Shown: positions 11,166-21,168 of the stretch, piece by piece | Numbering within the stretch: the first letter of the stretch is position 1 | How the letters are laid out: the number at the start of each line of letters is the position of its first letter | NCBI RefSeq assembly: GCF_004359215.1 | Contig: NC_090617.1 | Location: 4,998,441-5,062,440, forward strand | Direction of reading: 5' to 3' | DNA: 64,000 nucleotides | DNA from: Bremia lactucae | Taxonomy: Eukaryota > Oomycota > Peronosporomycetes > Peronosporales > Peronosporaceae | Translations under genes and position numbers: made by a program | The notes under the pieces: generated by a model | What the model was told of the DNA's origin: nothing | Databases searched by the model: none | The model's input: only the letters and a program-made list of their open reading frames with translations

Positions 11166-11260
11166 TGTTACAAGGAAACTACAAAGAAAAAGACACTTTA
11201 TATAGGAAATTCGAAGAACAGGACACTTTTTTTATTCACAGCATAGGACACTTTTTAGTC
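11166..11260 (+). repeat. MULE left terminal inverted repeat
   Basis: Pairs with the reverse complement of 13645-13739 over most of its length. Shared blocks in order are TGTxACA, a GACACTTT block, then AGGACACTTTTT, TTATTCACAG and a last (A/G)ACACTTTT block. Long terminal repeats of this kind are typical of MULEs. Confidence 0.8.
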
Positions 11261-11412
11261 TTTTTGATCTGAGCCTCGCGAGTGACGCAAGGAAGTCTTC
11301 TAAAGTTCCCCCTCGCTATCTCGGAAGTTCATCCCCGAGACATCTTCCCTCGAAATCACTTTTCCCGTCGCTCCAAACCTCCTTCTTCCACGGGAACCTC
11401 AACCAAACTGTC

Positions 11413-13136
11413 ATGCCACCTACTATCACTTCCGACGTGCCAGCTGTGAAAGGACTATCCTTCGCTACCATGGATGAAGCAGTGATGGCCATTCGATCAC
11501 AGGCAGCAAAAGATCACGTCAGCTACAAAGTCTTCCACAGAAACAAAACCAGAGCCTACTTTAAGTGTTCAGGCGACAATTGTCCTGCATATGCCCGCAT
11601 ATCCTTCCACAAAAAAACGAACAATATCGTATTAGTCAGGTGCAAGATTAGCATTCATGCCAAGGATCGCTTGAGAAATCTCGGGGGATCCCAGCGTGAT
11701 CACAAATTTTTGGTAGAGCAGCTTCACGAAGCTATGACAGTGAACGGCAAGGCTCCTATAAAGGATGTTCAGCAAATTCTGATACGAAAACTTGGTGTCG
11801 GCATTCCGTACAGTACCGCTCACATAGCAAAGGAAGCAGTCTATGCTGTGACAATCAATGTTCAACGGGAGCACTACAATCTAGTGGAAGGATATGTTCA
11901 ATGTCTACTGCGAGATGATCCCAAAGCTATTGTGAAACTCAAAACTCCACAAGTCCCAAACGAAACTAGCATGGATGAACGATTTCACAGTCTTTTCATC
12001 GCTCCGGGCGCAACGAGACACGCTTTCAACACATTCGCTACTTTGTGGCTGTTGATGGGACTTTTACCAAAAGTCGCAGTCCAGATCCTTCTTTTGGCTG
12101 TGTCAATGGATGCTTAGGATGAACTGGTGAATTTGCGATGGGCGATTTTTCCAAATAAATGTGAGGAGACGTGGGACCGGTTTTGACTAGCTTGGAGAAA
12201 GCGCATCCTGGGATCAACGAAAGTGAAAGTGTAGTGGTAAATGACCGTAAAAACGGCGGATAAACGCACTGGCAAGCAATCTTCCGAACGCTTTCAATGC
12301 CTTTTGTTGCAATCACATTGCTGCAAACGTTCAAAATAAACGTGGAATTGTCATCAGAAAGTATGAACCATCCGAGTCACCTTGTTGGGGAATGATGGAA
12401 ATCATGATTGACGCTGATCCGAATGTTTTTGCTACATTAGACTCTTCTAGAAATGCGTCTACGCCAACAACAAGGCTGGTTTCGACAAGTGTATCGATGA
12501 AATCCGTAAAATCAAGCCTCTTGCTGCCGATTACATTATGGAAATCCCGCACAATCAATGGGCAGCATACGTTTGTGGCGTTCACCGTTTCGGACATGTC
12601 ACTTTAAACTTAGCAGAGATTGCAAACTCTTTTCTGAAGCAGATGCTGGACGCTTTGTAACGCCACCAAATGGAGAAGTCTCATAAATGGGCGTAGTCCG
12701 CAATTGATTAAGTTGCACCGTGGTGCCGTTGGCGATGAAGAGATTTGGTGAGGAGTTAAATGCTGCTAGGATAAACAACGTCTTCCCGGCGGAACAAACT
12801 TGTGGAGTAGTCGTAGATGAATCAAATCACCAATATGTAGTCAGCCTTCCAACTCCGGATCGTCCGATCGGTAGCTGCACCTGTAAAAAGTATCAGAACT
12901 TCCATATGCCTTGCCGTCACGCCTGTGCGTTTGCATTGAAGTTGAAAGTGGCCCCAACCACACCAGCCAACAAATTCTATACCGTTGACACCTATCGCGC
13001 AATATACAACCGTCCATACGTTCCAGTCTTAATTGTGAATCTCTCTTTGTCACCACTTTACCACCAAAGGTATCTCGGCCTCGGGGACGACCTGCTAAGA
13101 GGCGCAAAGAAAGCGGTATATAGCAGAAAGCAATGA
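11413..13136 (+). pseudogene. MULE transposase pseudogene with SWIM zinc finger
   Basis: The first frame (11413-12117, 234 aa) carries the N-terminal FLYWCH/WRKY-like zinc-binding region (YFKCSGDNCPAYARI) and FHSLFIAPGATRHAFNTF, the conserved run before the catalytic core. The first catalytic aspartate motif (VDGTF) is present only in the next frame at about 12050, so a frameshift has occurred there. Later pieces read DYIMEIPHNQWAAY and FGHVTLN at about 12535-12610. A final frame (12720-13136, 138 aa) has CTCKKYQNFHMPCRHACAFA, a C-x-C-...-C-x-H SWIM finger. MULE transposases cut and paste DNA; this copy is dead. Confidence 0.85.
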
Positions 13137-13169
13137 TTGGGTAACCTTGCAAGACATGTCGACAGATTG

Positions 13170-13571
13170 TGTCACGGGGTGTAACACACTACTGACTTGT
13201 ACTGCTTCAGTACAAGTCCATTTTGCACTGCCTCAGCGCGAGTGGTGCCTCACGTCGCTTCACGTACACTAGTACGTGCAGTGGAAGACTTCCTTCAAAA
13301 CACTTGCTTTAAAGAGGGTTAAAGTAAACTGTATTTAGTATAATTAAGTTATTCTTTTTCTATCGATTCAATACTAACTTAATTATAAACTAATATAAAA
13401 CATGTAATAAAGTCTTATCTGTCTCTCTCTTTTCGCGCGTCAGACCGCGGAGAAAGTAGATATAATGGTCTATATCTACTATTGGATAAGCTTTTAGAAA
13501 ATTACCCTGTGGATAATATATCAATTAACACCTTTAAGTGTTAATTTTATGTAGCGATACACCCCTTTATA
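13170..13571 (-). repeat. Solo LTR (subtype A2) with 5-bp target duplication GATTG
   Basis: A 402-bp LTR in minus orientation, TGTCACGGGG at the left to ACCCCTTTATA at the right. Direct repeats GATTG flank it at 13165-13169 and 13572-13576, exactly as expected for gypsy integration followed by LTR-LTR recombination. It lies inside the MULE, so it is younger than that element. The internal AAGCTT and CCGCGG blocks match the LTR at 49956-50400. Confidence 0.85.
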
Positions 13572-13644
13572 GATTGGGCAGATAGGATAATTTGTCGGGA
13601 GCTCATATGTGATCACTGGGGGGTTTGTTCCCTCTTATAGTTGG

Positions 13645-13739
13645 CGAAAAAAAAAGTTTCCGATCCTGTGAATAAAAAGTGTCCTATTCTGCGAATATCC
13701 GATAAAAGTGTCCTATTCTGTGTAATTTCTCATGTTACA
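13645..13739 (-). repeat. MULE right terminal inverted repeat
   Basis: Inverted partner of 11166-11260; contains AAAAGTGTCCTATTCTG twice, separated by about 27 bp. Confidence 0.8.
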
Positions 13740-14810
13740 AACGGACAAATACAATCATTTGAAGTTGAAAAGATGGTTATAAGTAGCGGTTCCAAGCACG
13801 CCTGGGTCTGTTGCGGCATTTCGTCGCCAATTAACTAAAGCCGCAAAAAGCGGTCCTGATATTTGCGGCCTTAGCCGACACTGACAGATTATCGGCTGAC
13901 CAAGCCTTTAACATTGTCCGAAGTTATGGTTTGAATTTTGCTGCCAACTGTGTTTTTAAAACCTCTAAACTTCCGCCTGCTGCCCCGCAATTTGTAAGCC
14001 GGTATGGCAACGTTTGCTGATGTGCTCGATGTATGTGAGAATCTTTGCTGCTGCTTAAATGTAGAGTGCTGAGCTCCATCAGTGCTTTAATGCGGATGCA
14101 TAAGGGCTATTTAATTTAATTACCAAATGAGCTTTCAAGATCAATTATGCATGGAAAAACTGGAATGAACGACTAAACGATTTCTGGAAAAACTCATATT
14201 CATTTTGTGTTAGATAGAGAGTAGGCTCATTTGCTATTACGGACAATCGCCAAGGCTTATAACCGTATTAGAAGCTTAGCTGGGAAAAGTAGTATACTAC
14301 TCATGATCCATAGGCATTAAGCCACAACTAATGCAAAAAGGTTGCATCTTGCCTCAACAATCATGCGCAACCTCGAGAGAGAGATGTGATTCGACCACAC
14401 GACGAGGTTTGCAGCTGTTCTACAAGCTATCCAATAGATAAGAGCACAAACGTTTTTCTTAAAACAAGTGGCAAGAGTTCAGACGAAGCAACTCAAATTT
14501 TAAACATATTAAACTTGTTTTGACAAATTCACTTCCAGCGACTTTCGTCCGGCTGACAATCGAAGACATCGAAGTTGCCGTAGCACGGATTATGTGAAAT
14601 TGGTGAGAATCTCACAAATTTCACTCCATAAATGACAAGCTCTGCTTTCTGTATTGCGGTCATCGCACAGCTCATGATGAGCGTGACTTGACGACATCCC
14701 ATCTCGTGATCGTACTGAATACAAAAGCAAGGTAAATAATTCGCGACTAGCAAATTCGATCATCCCAGTTGCATGCCACAGCAAAAGATATTGCAAGCAT
14801 TAAAACCTTA

Positions 14811-14825
14811 CTCATTCCTCAATTT
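14811..14825 (+). promoter_or_regulatory. Oomycete initiator (Inr) element, copy 1
   Basis: CTCATTCCTCAATTT fits the oomycete core promoter consensus (CTCATTYYNCAWTTT) at every position. It ends 20 nt before the LPMO-like ATG, in keeping with the short 5' leaders of oomycete genes. The same motif occurs in the second copy. Confidence 0.8.
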
Positions 14826-14844
14826 CCACTCTTCATAGCACATT

Positions 14845-15624
14845 ATGCCGTCGATTTTCGCCATCTTCGCTGCCACCGCTGCTCTCATTTTTGCCAAGGT
14901 TGATGGCCATGGTAAAATGACTTGCCCAGTAATCAGAAGCGTGACGAAATTATTTCGTGAAAGCTGTGGGGCTCTGATAAACATCGGAGATGAACAGTTG
15001 ACTATTGCCCCGCTCGAAAATCTCGCGGGGTTTAAGCAAGCCGACTTTCCACCGTCGCCGACCTTTAATTTGATGAACGGATGTCGTGGCACGGTGTATG
15101 AAAAAGGCAACAATGTCACGAACCTCAAAGCTGGTAAACCCTTTGATTTTAAATATTGGATTCAAGCACCCCATCCGGGCTACATGAGGCTTAGCGTTGT
15201 AAAACCCACTACCGACTCGAAAGGCATCATAAATTACAAGGTTTACAAGGAGGTGATGAAGCTCGACTCGTTTGCGACGAATGGTGGCGACCAGAGCGCC
15301 CCTGCAACAATGCCAGCTGATGTGACAGAGTGCGCCGAACCCGGCGAATGCGTTCTACAAATGTACTGGCATTCTGATAGAGATTCCCAGACATACGCCT
15401 CATGCGCAGACATAACTGTTACGGGAGGTAGTGGGGGCAAGCCCTCGAAACCCGCTACGCCTGCTAAGTCCGTCAAGCAAGCTAAACCAGCGCCTTCAAC
15501 TCCTCCATCTCCGACACCCGCGCCGGCGCCTGCGGCTGTAAAAGCGAACCCCAGTATCTCAGTGACTCAAAGTGAAGTAGGAGCCGATGCAGAACATACC
15601 GGTAAGTGTATCCGTCGCAATTAG
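14845..15624 (+). CDS. Secreted LPMO-like protein (AA17-type candidate), copy 1
   Basis: 259-residue protein. Residues 1-21 form a signal peptide (hydrophobic FAIFAATAALIFA) and cleavage after Gly21 would leave His22 as the first residue (HGKMTCP). An N-terminal histidine is the copper 'histidine brace' of lytic polysaccharide monooxygenases; a second candidate ligand is His110 (IQAPHPGYMRL), and QMYWHSD near residue 175 could supply the axial aromatic residue. Cysteines at 27, 41 and 80 could form disulfides. After about residue 195 comes a Pro/Ala/Lys-rich linker. Oomycete AA17 enzymes act oxidatively on pectin; whether this protein does so is inference. The last codons overlap a strong splice-donor consensus (GTAAGT at 15602), so the true C-terminus may differ. 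Followed 342 bp on by the C69 peptidase gene on the same strand. Confidence 0.7.
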   Translation: MPSIFAIFAATAALIFAKVDGHGKMTCPVIRSVTKLFRESCGALINIGDEQLTIAPLENLAGFKQADFPPSPTFNLMNGCRGTVYEKGNNVTNLKAGKPFDFKYWIQAPHPGYMRLSVVKPTTDSKGIINYKVYKEVMKLDSFATNGGDQSAPATMPADVTECAEPGECVLQMYWHSDRDSQTYASCADITVTGGSGGKPSKPATPAKSVKQAKPAPSTPPSPTPAPAPAAVKANPSISVTQSEVGADAEHTGKCIRRN

Positions 15625-15966
15625 ACGTTCCCATATTTATTTATAGAAGCTTGCTCTATAAATAAAAACAAATTAAACGATCACCTATTCATTGGAAAGT
15701 CCCACGCCACGTCACACATATGCAGTTAAATTAGTAGCACTCCCATTGTCCTTCAGACCGTGACGTGATTTGAAATAAAAAGCTGTTTCGTCAATAAAGT
15801 CTCTTCGTCGGAAGAGACTTTTCAACGCGCTTGGATGGCTTGAACCCTTCTCGTCCCTTGAGGGCTCCAAGTTGACGTGCTCGGAGATATGTTTCGAGTA
15901 CCTCATTAATTTTTTTGCCTTGCCTACCGACTTTGGCGATTCCGACGATTTCTTGTTTCGTGCGAA

Positions 15967-17946
15967 ATGAAGCTTTTCCATCCGTCCTATTGCTTTGCAG
16001 CAGTCGCTTTTGTGCTGACCTCATGGCCACAAAATCAGGTAGATGCGTGCACGGCAATCGGTGTTACGAAAGGTGCAAGCGTGGACGGTTCGACTTTGAT
16101 TGCTCACACGGACGATGCTGGTGATGGTGCTGCGGATTTACGTCTTGTCCGCGTACCAGCTCAAGACCACGCGCTTGGAAGCAAGCGTGCTATATACAAT
16201 TTTAATGGTGGATACCCGCGAGTGGTAGCACGAGACCGTGGAATCCAGTACCAACCTGTGATTGACTTAGAGAGTGGCAAGTCTCAAGAATACTCGAAGC
16301 CAATGGGGTTTATTCCACAAGTAGAGCACACATACGCGTACTTTGATCAAGATTATGGCATGATGAACGAAGAGCAGCTTAGTATTGGTGAAAGCACATG
16401 CGGCGCGAAAACGGTTGGCTGGCCTCTAGACGTGCCGGAAGGAAACAATTTATTTGGTATTGCTGAGCTCACAAAGATCGCGCTTGAGCGCTGTGCCACT
16501 GCACGGTGTGCAATCGACATGATGGGCTCTTTATCGGAAGAGTTTGGCTTTTTTAGTGAAGACAGTGGAGATATGGCGTCTCCAGACTTTGGCGACTCAG
16601 CAGAGGCTTTGTTGATAGGTGATAAGCTTGGGGAGGTCTGGGTGTTCCACGTGATGACTGGGAAAGACCACAGTGGCGCCGTTTGGGTGGCTCAGCGTGT
16701 ACCTGACGGACACGTGACTGTGGTTGCGAACGCATTCACAATTCGTGAGATCGACTTGAGTCAGCCGGACTGGTACATGGCCTCAAGCAACGTAATTTCG
16801 TTGGCCGAAGAAATGAATTGGTGGAACCGTACGAGTGGTCAGGCTTTCGATTTTACGGCCGCTTATGGCTTTGCTGATAAAGACGCGGTGGGCCCGCTAT
16901 ACACGGGACGTCGAGTTTGGCGAGTGTTTGATGTTCTGGCTCCGTCTTTGCATCTCGATGCTCGGCTCGGTAGCTTCTCGCAATTCGCCACTTATCCGTT
17001 TTCCGTGAAACCTGATCATGTTATTGAGACGTTTGAAATCATGGATTTGCTTCGAGATCATTACGAAGATACGCGATATGACATGACCAAAGGTCTGGCT
17101 GCTGGGCCTTTTGGATCTCCTGTTCGGTGGTCTGGTGACTCAGGAGGCGTCGTTGGTGGGTGGGAACGTCCGATCTCCATGTACCGGACGCTTTTCGCTA
17201 TTGTTCTTCAGAGTCGGAGTCACGTCGGACCTGATGCGATTGGTGGCGTTGCTTGGTACGCTCAAAGCGCACCGCACGGATCTGTTTTTGTTCCCTTTTC
17301 GTGCACGCAGGACTCTGTACCACAGTCGTATTTGTTAGGCCGTCAGAGCCAATTTCACCCGCAGTCTGCATGGTGGGCCTTTAATTTTGTCAACAATTGG
17401 AGCTTGCTACGATACAATGCCATGAGTATTGACATTCACGAAAAAATACGTGCTTTGCAAAAAAGTGCTTTTTTACTTCGCAACAAGATTGAAACGGAGG
17501 GACAAAACGTGCATAACGAGACTCAGCTCGTTGCTAGTATTGAGAAGCAGAGCAATGATTTCGCCGAGCATGTAATCACGCAGTGGTGGCAGCTTGCGTG
17601 GACGTTAGTTTCAAAGTACAGTGACGGCTATATGACGACTGGTGAGGCCCCTGATCAACAGGCGTCAATCGGGTACCCAACCTGGTGGCTGCAAGCGAGC
17701 GAGTTTGCATCTTGGCCAGGTGACTCGTTTTTACCTGATATGAGAATTCGTGAGAAGCTCGTAATCGATAGCGAGACCGCTCAAGGATTTTTACGCCGGA
17801 CAGCAACATTTGATAAGGTTATCGTAGGGATACAGAGTTACCCCTTAGCCATCGCTTGGGTGATTCTGGGTACGGCGCTGATTGTTACGGTGGTTGTATA
17901 TGCCAAAAGAGAGAAAAGTCGCACTGGCTACCATATCCTGGAGTAA
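15967..17946 (+). CDS. Secreted C69-family dipeptidase with C-terminal membrane anchor, copy 1
   Basis: 659 residues, uninterrupted. Residues 1-27 are a signal peptide; cleavage would expose Cys28 in CTAIGVTKGASVDGSTLIAH, the N-terminal nucleophile and oxyanion region of peptidase family C69 (PepD-like Ntn hydrolases). The TDDAGDG run and the later ESTCGAKT segment also fit the family. A hydrophobic segment at about 627-646 (LAIAWVILGTALIVTVVVYA) followed by KREK predicts a type I membrane protein with the catalytic domain outside the cytoplasm. Family members release dipeptides or act as N-terminal amidohydrolases; the substrate here is unknown. N-glycosylation sequons (e.g. NRTS) agree with secretion. 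The start was chosen because only this ATG gives the signal peptide. Confidence 0.85.
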   Translation: MKLFHPSYCFAAVAFVLTSWPQNQVDACTAIGVTKGASVDGSTLIAHTDDAGDGAADLRLVRVPAQDHALGSKRAIYNFNGGYPRVVARDRGIQYQPVIDLESGKSQEYSKPMGFIPQVEHTYAYFDQDYGMMNEEQLSIGESTCGAKTVGWPLDVPEGNNLFGIAELTKIALERCATARCAIDMMGSLSEEFGFFSEDSGDMASPDFGDSAEALLIGDKLGEVWVFHVMTGKDHSGAVWVAQRVPDGHVTVVANAFTIREIDLSQPDWYMASSNVISLAEEMNWWNRTSGQAFDFTAAYGFADKDAVGPLYTGRRVWRVFDVLAPSLHLDARLGSFSQFATYPFSVKPDHVIETFEIMDLLRDHYEDTRYDMTKGLAAGPFGSPVRWSGDSGGVVGGWERPISMYRTLFAIVLQSRSHVGPDAIGGVAWYAQSAPHGSVFVPFSCTQDSVPQSYLLGRQSQFHPQSAWWAFNFVNNWSLLRYNAMSIDIHEKIRALQKSAFLLRNKIETEGQNVHNETQLVASIEKQSNDFAEHVITQWWQLAWTLVSKYSDGYMTTGEAPDQQASIGYPTWWLQASEFASWPGDSFLPDMRIREKLVIDSETAQGFLRRTATFDKVIVGIQSYPLAIAWVILGTALIVTVVVYAKREKSRTGYHILE

Positions 17947-19138
17947 CCGCAATAAAGTAGCAATGTAGAATTAGAATAGCAGAAGCAACAAACATGTAGA
18001 ACAGAATGCAAGTAAGATAGATTAGATAAGAGATTCACTAAGCAATCGATTCAAATATAATTCAAGCAAACTTGATAGTACTTTTTACAACTTGCTTGGT
18101 TCTAGAGCAAACAATGGAGATGCACAGCTCTCCGATCTTCAATGCAAGTCTTGCACCATTTACATTGCCTTCATTGCGTTCCCAAATTTTTTTTTTATAG
18201 TAAACCCCACCACAGTGAATAAATGACAGTAAAGCCGATTGCAACGTCATAAACATGAAATTCAGTCAAGGGGTCGTAAGTATTTTGCGCACTGTCCAAT
18301 CATCCTTCACATGCTTTCTTGTTGATTATTTCGATCTTTGAAAGCGAGTAGCGCGTGTTAGGCATTATATCGACGCCTGCGCATGGGAATAGAAGCCACC
18401 AATTGCAACACTATGCTAAGCGATTGCGTAATGACCGCTAAGGTGGCAAATATCGCAATTAAAGTTACGTGATCTACGGAGCGGCTGTCATAAGTAAGTA
18501 ACCTGACACTGAATGCAAGTGGCATCCTTGTAACGGACTAGGCACCTTGTGGAGGAGCCATTTTGGTCGACATACGGGCAAAAAGCAGCAATTCGTGACG
18601 TCGACGAAAGAATGATTAAGCGTGTTCGTCAAAAATTACTGAGCATCGGAATTCTTAATGCAAATGTAAACGAGAAGAACCACGTGCAGCAATTGAAAGG
18701 CCAACAGTAAAAGCTTATTTAATAAAGCTCATTACACTGCTTCTTAGTCCGATAACATTCGTGATGGATAAACTGAACTTCATCTTTGTGGACCAACATG
18801 TTTCACTGTACATTGCCGATATTGAAGCCGAAATAGCAGCCTTCGACCAAGATAATAAACCACTAGTTGCAAACCAAGTGAAAAAAATGACTGTCATTTG
18901 ACAAAAAATTGGTCTAGCATTTACACAATGCGATAAAAAACATATCCGCGACGAGTACTCTACTTGTGCAACTACAGTCAAAGCATTTACTATGAGCTGT
19001 TCCGTAGATTTTAGTACTGCGATCCTCAGTATACTTCATATGAAGCTTCTCCGTCCATTCATTAGTGCCCATGGACATCAATGCTAGCGGTGATTCAGAC
19101 AGCTCATTACTGGTATGGTACATTTTTCAACTCACCAC
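17947..19138 (+). other. 3' region of duplicated unit, copy 1, no recognised gene
   Basis: Only short frames of unknown type (for example minus strand 18715-18981). All four substitutions noticed between the two 5.2-kb copies fall here, which agrees with non-coding sequence. Confidence 0.5.
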
Positions 19139-20012
19139 NTTGCTGCCAACTGTGTTTTTAAAACCTCTAAACTTCCGCCTGCTGCCCCGCAATTTGTAAG
19201 CCGGTATGGCAACGTTTGCTGATGTGCTCGATGTATGTGAGAATCTTTGCTGCTGCTTAAATGTAGAGTGCTGAGCTCCATCAGTGCTTTAATGCGGATG
19301 CATAAGGGCTATTTAATTTAATTACCAAATGAGCTTTCAAGATCAATTATGCATGGAAAAACTGGAATGAACGACTAAACGATTTCTGGAAAAACTCATA
19401 TTCATTTTGTGTTAGATAGAGAGTAGGCTCATTTGCTATTACGGACAATCGCCAAGGCTTATAACCGTATTAGAAGCTTAGCTGGGAAAAGTAGTATACT
19501 ACTCATGATCCATAGGCATTAAGCCACAACTAATGCAAAAAGGTTGCATCTTGCCTCAACAATCATGCGCAACCTCGAGAGAGAGATGTGATTCGACCAC
19601 ACGACGAGGTTTGCAGCTGTTCTACAAGCTATCCAATAGATAAGAGCACAAACGTTTTTCTTAAAACAAGTGGCAAGAGTTCAGACGAAGCAACTCAAAT
19701 TTTAAACATATTAAACTTGTTTTGACAAATTCACTTCCAGCGACTTTCGTCCGGCTGACAATCGAAGACATCGAAGTTGCCGTAGCACGGATTATGTGAA
19801 ATTGGTGAGAATCTCACAAATTTCACTCCATAAATGACAAGCTCTGCTTTCTGTATTGCGGTCATCGCACAGCTCATGATGAGCGTGACTTGACGACATC
19901 CCATCTCGTGATCGTACTGAATACAAAAGCAAGGTAAATAATTCGCGACTAGCAAATTCGATCATCCCAGTTGCATGCCACAGCAAAAGATATTGCAAGC
20001 ATTAAAACCTTA

Positions 20013-20027
20013 CTCATTCCTCAATTT
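20013..20027 (+). promoter_or_regulatory. Oomycete initiator (Inr) element, copy 2
   Basis: Identical to 14811-14825, in the same position relative to the downstream ATG. Confidence 0.8.
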
Positions 20028-20046
20028 CCACTCTTCATAGCACATT

Positions 20047-20826
20047 ATGCCGTCGATTTTCGCCATCTTCGCTGCCACCGCTGCTCTCATTTTTGCCAAG
20101 GTTGATGGCCATGGTAAAATGACTTGCCCAGTAATCAGAAGCGTGACGAAATTATTTCGTGAAAGCTGTGGGGCTCTGATAAACATCGGAGATGAACAGT
20201 TGACTATTGCCCCGCTCGAAAATCTCGCGGGGTTTAAGCAAGCCGACTTTCCACCGTCGCCGACCTTTAATTTGATGAACGGATGTCGTGGCACGGTGTA
20301 TGAAAAAGGCAACAATGTCACGAACCTCAAAGCTGGTAAACCCTTTGATTTTAAATATTGGATTCAAGCACCCCATCCGGGCTACATGAGGCTTAGCGTT
20401 GTAAAACCCACTACCGACTCGAAAGGCATCATAAATTACAAGGTTTACAAGGAGGTGATGAAGCTCGACTCGTTTGCGACGAATGGTGGCGACCAGAGCG
20501 CCCCTGCAACAATGCCAGCTGATGTGACAGAGTGCGCCGAACCCGGCGAATGCGTTCTACAAATGTACTGGCATTCTGATAGAGATTCCCAGACATACGC
20601 CTCATGCGCAGACATAACTGTTACGGGAGGTAGTGGGGGCAAGCCCTCGAAACCCGCTACGCCTGCTAAGTCCGTCAAGCAAGCTAAACCAGCGCCTTCA
20701 ACTCCTCCATCTCCGACACCCGCGCCGGCGCCTGCGGCTGTAAAAGCGAACCCCAGTATCTCAGTGACTCAAAGTGAAGTAGGAGCCGATGCAGAACATA
20801 CCGGTAAGTGTATCCGTCGCAATTAG
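20047..20826 (+). CDS. Secreted LPMO-like protein (AA17-type candidate), copy 2
   Basis: Protein identical to that of 14845-15624: signal peptide 1-21, predicted mature N-terminal His22, second candidate copper ligand His110, proline-rich C-terminal tail, and the same GTAAGT splice-donor consensus in the last codons. If the duplication is real this would double gene dosage; if it is an assembly artefact there is one gene. Confidence 0.7.
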   Translation: MPSIFAIFAATAALIFAKVDGHGKMTCPVIRSVTKLFRESCGALINIGDEQLTIAPLENLAGFKQADFPPSPTFNLMNGCRGTVYEKGNNVTNLKAGKPFDFKYWIQAPHPGYMRLSVVKPTTDSKGIINYKVYKEVMKLDSFATNGGDQSAPATMPADVTECAEPGECVLQMYWHSDRDSQTYASCADITVTGGSGGKPSKPATPAKSVKQAKPAPSTPPSPTPAPAPAAVKANPSISVTQSEVGADAEHTGKCIRRN

Positions 20827-21168
20827 ACGTTCCCATATTTATTTATAGAAGCTTGCTCTATAAATAAAAACAAATTAAACGATCACCTATTCATTGGAAA
20901 GTCCCACGCCACGTCACACATATGCAGTTAAATTAGTAGCACTCCCATTGTCCTTCAGACCGTGACGTGATTTGAAATAAAAAGCTGTTTCGTCAATAAA
21001 GTCTCTTCGTCGGAAGAGACTTTTCAACGCGCTTGGATGGCTTGAACCCTTCTCGTCCCTTGAGGGCTCCAAGTTGACGTGCTCGGAGATATGTTTCGAG
21101 TACCTCATTAATTTTTTTGCCTTGCCTACCGACTTTGGCGATTCCGACGATTTCTTGTTTCGTGCGAA

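Larger units (their letters stand above)
11166..13739 (+). mobile_element. MULE (Mutator-like) DNA transposon, inactivated
   Basis: A Mutator-type transposase with SWIM zinc finger is flanked by inverted copies of an approximately 95-bp sequence (11166-11260 and 13645-13739). Both inverted repeats start TGT(T/A)ACA and contain repeated AGGACACTTT blocks. The transposase is broken by frameshifts and stops, and a solo LTR (13170-13571) sits between the gene and the right terminal repeat. A 9-bp target duplication was looked for but not found with confidence. Confidence 0.8.
13938..19138 (+). repeat. 5.2-kb tandem unit, copy 1
   Basis: Nearly identical to 19140-24340 at a constant offset of 5202. 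I noticed only four substitutions (18139, 18451, 18645, 18646), all outside the two genes. The unit carries an LPMO-like gene and a C69 peptidase gene. The 870 bp before the LPMO gene (13938-14810) hold no recognised gene. A single N at 19139 joins the copies. Confidence 0.95.

Noticed and set aside
14529..15128. Minus-strand frames upstream of and over the LPMO-like gene.
   Set aside because: The plus strand has Inr, signal peptide and LPMO-type residues; the minus frames are shadows or chance.
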